9,806 nt of DNA from Nitrospira sp. (GTDB lineage Bacteria; Nitrospirota; Nitrospiria; Nitrospirales; Nitrospiraceae). The position numbers and the translations under genes are program-made. This document shows positions 7,411-9,806 of this stretch, piece by piece. Where the stretch lies: assembly GCA_020697375.1 (NCBI GenBank), contig JAJFBJ010000115.1, positions 1 through 9,806 on the forward strand. The letters are read 5' to 3'. The first letter of the stretch is position 1. Each line of letters opens with the position of its first letter. The notes beneath the pieces are model-generated. The model worked only from the letters and a program-made list of their open reading frames with translations. It was not told the origin of the DNA and did not search any database.

Positions 7411-8337
7411 ATGTTCGCGTCTCCCTTCCGCTCAGGCCTGGTCATCCTGTGCGCGCTATGTTTTGGCGTGGCCCTCGATGGACAGGCGGAACCCCCAGCC
7501 CAGGGCGTGCACTGGGGCTCGATCGCATTTCCCGATCACGATCAGACGCTCACGCTGGGGATGACCGTGGTGGACCGGTTCACGGAGTTCGACGGTGAGG
7601 GCAAGCGGTACAACAATATTCGAGAAACGATGGGATTCAACTTCTTCACGATCAGTTGGACCCAGCCGCTCGCGCGTTTTCCCGGTTGGAATTTCAACTT
7701 CACCGCGGGCGGCGGACCCACTCGTGACGGGCCGAGCCGGTTCTTGCAAAACGAGGTCGTGCATAAATTCCGCGGTTTGACGCCCGTGCCGGTCGGCCGA
7801 AAACGCGAGGCCAACGACTTCATGTTGAGCAGCACATTGACCCGCTGGTTCAGCCTGTTCGGGTCGAACGATGTCTTCTTCGCCGGAATAGGCGGAGCGG
7901 GCGGATCGCTGTATTACGAGCCCTATGTCCAAGCCGGTTTTCGGCGGCTGGCGGCGCTGGAGCCGATTCCCTGGGTCGGCGAGCATCTTCGCGTGTCAGC
8001 CATGGCCCGGTATGGCCGGCCGTACAGCGGTGCAGCGTTCGATCAAGTGGCTCCTCAATCGTACCTTGCGCAGGCTTCAATCGGTCTGGGAAACTATCGC
8101 TGTTGGGAGGAGAGTACTCCGTGGGAGCTTGAGGTAGCCGTGACGTTCGATTCAGGACTCTTCGTGGACCATCGGGGAGATTCGCTGGAAGAACGATTCG
8201 TGTCTGCCGCCCTGCGCTACTCCGCGTTCACCTTCGAAACCTGGAACGATCTGATCAACCAGAAAGACTACGGCCCTACCTTTGGCGCCCGCCTCACCCT
8301 CGACCTGCTCTATGCGTATGAGCGCTGGTTCCAGTAA
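7411..8337 (+). CDS. Secreted protein, probable outer-membrane beta-barrel, unknown function
   Basis: 308 residues from ATG 7411. I chose this start because the next residues form a clear signal peptide: basic start, a hydrophobic run (about residues 9-22, GLVILCALCFGVAL), then a cleavage site after GQA at 24-26. An in-frame ATG at 7321 would put 30 polar residues ahead of the signal and has no ribosome site. The mature part has many alternating polar/hydrophobic stretches with aromatic ends and Gly-rich turns, for example TLTLGMTVVDRFTEF, WNFNFTAGGG and FFAGIGGAGGSLYYEPYVQAGF. It ends RWFQ, close to the aromatic C-terminus usual for barrels. I do not recognise the family. It lies 135 bases after the AI-2E gene and may or may not share its transcript; an outer-membrane partner for the exporter is conceivable but unproven. 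Confidence 0.7.
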   Translation: MFASPFRSGLVILCALCFGVALDGQAEPPAQGVHWGSIAFPDHDQTLTLGMTVVDRFTEFDGEGKRYNNIRETMGFNFFTISWTQPLARFPGWNFNFTAGGGPTRDGPSRFLQNEVVHKFRGLTPVPVGRKREANDFMLSSTLTRWFSLFGSNDVFFAGIGGAGGSLYYEPYVQAGFRRLAALEPIPWVGEHLRVSAMARYGRPYSGAAFDQVAPQSYLAQASIGLGNYRCWEESTPWELEVAVTFDSGLFVDHRGDSLEERFVSAALRYSAFTFETWNDLINQKDYGPTFGARLTLDLLYAYERWFQ

Positions 8338-8414
8338 TCAGGACATGCGTTACACGCGACGAAGCTTGCGAAGACATAGCGGCGCTCTGTCGAGATAAAC
8401 CGAGCGGGGAAAGG

Positions 8415-8441
8415 CCCGCCCGACCGGGAGGGTCGGACGGA
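8415..8441 (-). terminator. Candidate terminator hairpin for the minus-strand genes
   Basis: The core CCGACC (8420-8425) / GGTCGG (8431-8436) is enclosed by five more pairs, with a 5-base loop. Read as minus-strand RNA the stem is 11 pairs with two G-U wobbles; as plus-strand RNA those two positions are A-C mismatches, so the structure favours the minus strand. The following tail is only CCTTTCCCC, weak for an intrinsic terminator. It sits about 90 bases after the crystallin-like gene stop, between the convergent groups. Confidence 0.35.
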
Positions 8442-8528
8442 GCAAGCATCATAAACAATCGGCTCGTCGGCCGGACCATGAACCACGACGGTGAGTGCTC
8501 GAAGGATCGTCGAGATTACAGAGCCCAT

Positions 8529-8912
8529 TCACCTGCCACAGGCAATTTTCAGCGATTCAATGTCATTCGCCATGTCCAACTTGCCAAGGTTGGGGACGCG
8601 CTGTCCCGACGCAAACGCGATTTCGGTGCCTTTGAAGTCTTTGTCTTCATAGGCCCGAACGATGGCGTTGGAGCCCACAATGACGCTTTCGATATCATTG
8701 CTCCAATCCTTGCCTGCCAGATTTTTCAACGTAGCATATTCCTTTGGCCCTTGCAGCGTGACATGCGGGTCATCGGCGTCGAAATCATCGTCCTCGAAGA
8801 TTTCGATATAACAGTTCTTATCCACGACCTGCATCTCCAGATCCGCGGCGTAGACCGAAGGTGCAAACGCCACAAGAGCCGGCATCAGGATCGCCAGTTT
8901 CCATGCTGCCAT
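8529..8912 (-). CDS. Secreted beta/gamma-crystallin-fold protein
   Basis: 127 residues. A signal peptide covers about 1-22, cleaved after SVYA. The mature part looks like a two-motif beta/gamma-crystallin Greek-key domain: CYIEIFEDDDFD at 34-45 opens the first motif and IVRAYEDKDFKGTEIAF at 84-100 the second, with YEDKDFKG carrying the Y/F-x4-F-x-G pattern. Each motif ends in a matching SNDIES or ANDIES block (71-76, 115-120) at the calcium-binding loop position. Aligned to the N/D-N/D-x-x-S/T-S consensus, the first position is Ser or Ala and the fifth is Glu, so calcium binding may be weak or altered. Cys34 and Cys125 sit at the two ends and could form a disulphide in the periplasm. A GGGAGG ribosome site (8919-8924) fixes the start. 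Bacterial relatives are often stress-linked; the role here is unknown. Confidence 0.78.
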   Translation of the reverse strand: MAAWKLAILMPALVAFAPSVYAADLEMQVVDKNCYIEIFEDDDFDADDPHVTLQGPKEYATLKNLAGKDWSNDIESVIVGSNAIVRAYEDKDFKGTEIAFASGQRVPNLGKLDMANDIESLKIACGR

Positions 8913-8973
8913 TTTATACCTCCCACTATCGGTTTTCAGTCGGCAGGCCAGTCTTCTTTCGCCGCTCCGCCGC

Positions 8974-9066
8974 CTATTTGAGAATGCCGACGAACCATAA
9001 CAAGAGAAGGATGCTGGCCGGAACGCCTAGAACCCAAAGTATGAATCCCTTGCCTAACGTTCCCAT
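8974..9066 (-). CDS. 30-residue single-helix membrane mini-protein
   Basis: A very short gene that is easy to miss: 30 codons plus TAG. It starts MGTLGKGFILWVLGVP and ends LLWFVGILK, with one hydrophobic helix of about 20 residues (8-28), a short glycine/lysine N-terminus and a lysine end. Support for it being real is a textbook ribosome site, AGGAGG at 9072-9077, five bases before the ATG, and its place between two same-strand envelope genes with gaps of 33 and 61 bases. Its composition is a compact membrane helix with a proline kink (residue 16). I cannot name its family with confidence. It may be an inner-membrane stress or regulatory peptide; a toxin-like peptide is possible, but no antitoxin or antisense RNA is apparent. 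Confidence 0.72.
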   Translation of the reverse strand: MGTLGKGFILWVLGVPASILLLLWFVGILK

Positions 9067-9099
9067 ATGCTCCTCCTGTCAATCCGGAGATGACTTGGC

Positions 9100-9528
9100 T
9101 CATGGGACCAGCGAGGCAGCCGCGAGTTCACGATTCAATGCCTTGACCATCTTCAAATGGGCGGTCCGGTCCTCGGTCAGCTCCGCCGTGAACAGATCGG
9201 AGTACCTGCTCTGGAGAACCTGCGCGAAGTGCTGATGTTTGGCGGTTGGAATCTGATACAGATCCGCCAAGGAACTCACATATTGACCGCCACCTGCCGC
9301 GGCTTCTTCCCGTAGATTCTGATAGGCCACTCCTGCGAACAAATTGATTTTCTGCTCCTTCAATACCATCCCGTCGGCCGAAAACAGATCATTCGGGGTC
9401 GTACTGGAAAAGAAATTGACGGTGGTATCGATGGTGGCCTTGGTGGTGTTACAGGCCGCGACCGTTAAGCCGACGACCGCAAGACACAACCCTAATCCAA
9501 AACTCCGGCCTGGTAGAGATGCTTTCAT
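9100..9528 (-). CDS. DUF3015-like lipoprotein, unknown function
   Basis: 142 residues from ATG 9528. This start is chosen over an in-frame ATG at 9570 because a strong AAGGAGG (9534-9540) precedes it and the lipoprotein signal begins there: MKASLPGRS, a hydrophobic run (11-24) and lipobox VAAC with Cys26 as the lipidation site. The mature protein has a polar linker (27-50), then a helical domain with NLFAGVAYQNLREEAA, GGGQYVSSLADLYQIP, and QHFAQVLQSRYSDLF followed by a C-terminal helix. This part resembles the C-terminal half of DUF3015 proteins, where a repeated pattern of aromatic and Leu residues follows an ExxxxGGG(E/Q)Y segment. Function is unknown. Residues after the lipobox do not show the +2 Asp inner-membrane retention signal (it is Asn), so outer-membrane sorting is plausible. 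It is first of three minus-strand genes. Confidence 0.72.
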   Translation of the reverse strand: MKASLPGRSFGLGLCLAVVGLTVAACNTTKATIDTTVNFFSSTTPNDLFSADGMVLKEQKINLFAGVAYQNLREEAAAGGGQYVSSLADLYQIPTAKHQHFAQVLQSRYSDLFTAELTEDRTAHLKMVKALNRELAAASLVP

Positions 9529-9533
9529 AGTGA

Positions 9534-9540
9534 CCTCCTT
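9534..9540 (-). promoter_or_regulatory. Shine-Dalgarno that decides the lipoprotein start
   Basis: AAGGAGG on the minus strand ends five bases before the ATG at 9528. The alternative in-frame ATG at 9570 has no such site, so the shorter protein is preferred. Confidence 0.7.
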
Positions 9541-9556
9541 GCGACGATTCTGTGAG

Positions 9557-9568
9557 GGTGATATCACC
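9557..9568. promoter_or_regulatory. 12-base perfect palindrome in the lipoprotein leader
   Basis: GGTGATATCACC is a perfect palindrome 28 bases upstream of the lipoprotein start on the minus strand. It could be an operator for a dimeric regulator or an mRNA hairpin near the ribosome site. A chance palindrome is also possible at this length. Confidence 0.25.
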
Positions 9569-9609
9569 AATCAGGTTATCTTGTGGCTCTTGCTTTTTTG
9601 TAGCGTACA

Positions 9610-9641
9610 AACATAGCGGGCGGGCCTAGTGATTACCCTAG
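9610..9641 (-). promoter_or_regulatory. Candidate activator-dependent promoter with paired CTAG half-sites
   Basis: On the minus strand, two CTAG cores (in 9626-9629 and 9638-9641) are spaced 12 bases apart, in a 17-base stretch reading CTAGGGTAATCACTAGG. A GC-rich stretch follows, then TATGTT (9615-9610), which could be a -10 box. No -35 hexamer is evident at the right distance; the CTAG pair occupies that position, which would fit activator control. This is a pattern reading only. Confidence 0.25.
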
Positions 9642-9806
9642 ACTGCAAGCAAGAAAAGGCTTGTTGTTGAGTTGGCCGATTCTTGCGTGGCAACCTACGG
9701 CGTCTCATTCCAGTGGAAATGCACCCGAAATCGAAGGCTGCGATGCCAGCGAATGTCCACCTCTGCAGAACGCATGCAGAATTAAGCCTGTCAGGATCTG
9801 TGTCCT
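9642..9806. other. Non-coding end of window, no gene seen
   Basis: No open frame with a start, ribosome site or recognisable protein pattern was found on either strand. There is one short inverted repeat, TCTGCA/TGCAGA around 9763-9781, with a 7-base loop and no T-run, which I do not assign. A divergent gene may begin beyond the window. Confidence 0.4.

Noticed and set aside
8478..8981. Plus-strand open frame opposite the crystallin and mini-protein genes
   Set aside because: Its product has no recognisable pattern and no ribosome site, while the minus strand holds genes with signal peptide, fold motifs and strong ribosome sites.
9529..9570. Longer lipoprotein start at 9570
   Set aside because: It would place a charged 14-residue extension before the lipoprotein signal and lacks a ribosome site; AAGGAGG fixes the start at 9528.
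1..9806. CRISPR arrays, tRNA/rRNA genes, insertion sequences, attachment sites
   Set aside because: No regularly spaced repeats, transposase-like proteins, terminal inverted repeats or tRNA-like cloverleafs were seen on either strand.

Overview
The window is about 60% G+C by eye and fully bacterial. It has dense, overlapping genes and Gram-negative envelope genes: an RND/MMPL exporter, a likely outer-membrane barrel, a lipoprotein and a secreted crystallin-fold protein. The overall gene style resembles Nitrospira-type bacteria (Nitrospirota), but that is an impression. No rRNA, tRNA or other lineage marker is present.

Region 1 (1-7275, + strand) is one block of seven genes with no intergenic base between them; every junction is a 1- or 4-base stop/start overlap. 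In order: the C-terminal part of an MMPL/RND-type exporter (its start lies before the window), a complete beta-ketoacyl-ACP synthase, a short KS-like subunit of the chain-length-factor type without the nucleophile, a hotdog 3-hydroxyacyl-ACP dehydratase, a FabG-type 3-ketoacyl-ACP reductase, a fused GT2-GT1 glycosyltransferase, and an AI-2E/PerM-family membrane protein. The exporter-KS-CLF-dehydratase-reductase order is that of aryl-polyene (APE)-like type II polyketide/fatty-acid clusters, which make membrane-bound polyene lipids. The working model is that KS/CLF, dehydratase and reductase build an ACP-bound polyene chain, the two glycosyltransferase domains modify the lipid or its carrier, and the exporter (perhaps with the AI-2E protein) moves it across the inner membrane. 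ACPs, starter-unit ligase, acyltransferase and thioesterase are not here and would be expected upstream of base 1.

Region 2 (7276-8337, + strand) is a 135-base gap with two mutually exclusive small hairpins, then an unrecognised secreted protein with outer-membrane beta-barrel character.

Region 3 (8338-9528, - strand) is convergent to region 2. It holds three small envelope genes in one direction: a lipoprotein with DUF3015-like sequence, a 30-residue membrane mini-protein, and a secreted beta/gamma-crystallin-fold protein. All have strong Shine-Dalgarno sequences and small gaps, so they may be co-transcribed. A GC-rich hairpin between the convergent groups fits better as a terminator for the minus strand. 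Upstream of the lipoprotein lie a 12-base palindrome and paired CTAG half-sites next to a possible -10 box. No gene is seen in 9642-9806.

The strongest candidates for something undescribed are the GT2-GT1 fusion and AI-2E protein inside an APE-like operon, and the lipoprotein/mini-protein/crystallin trio.
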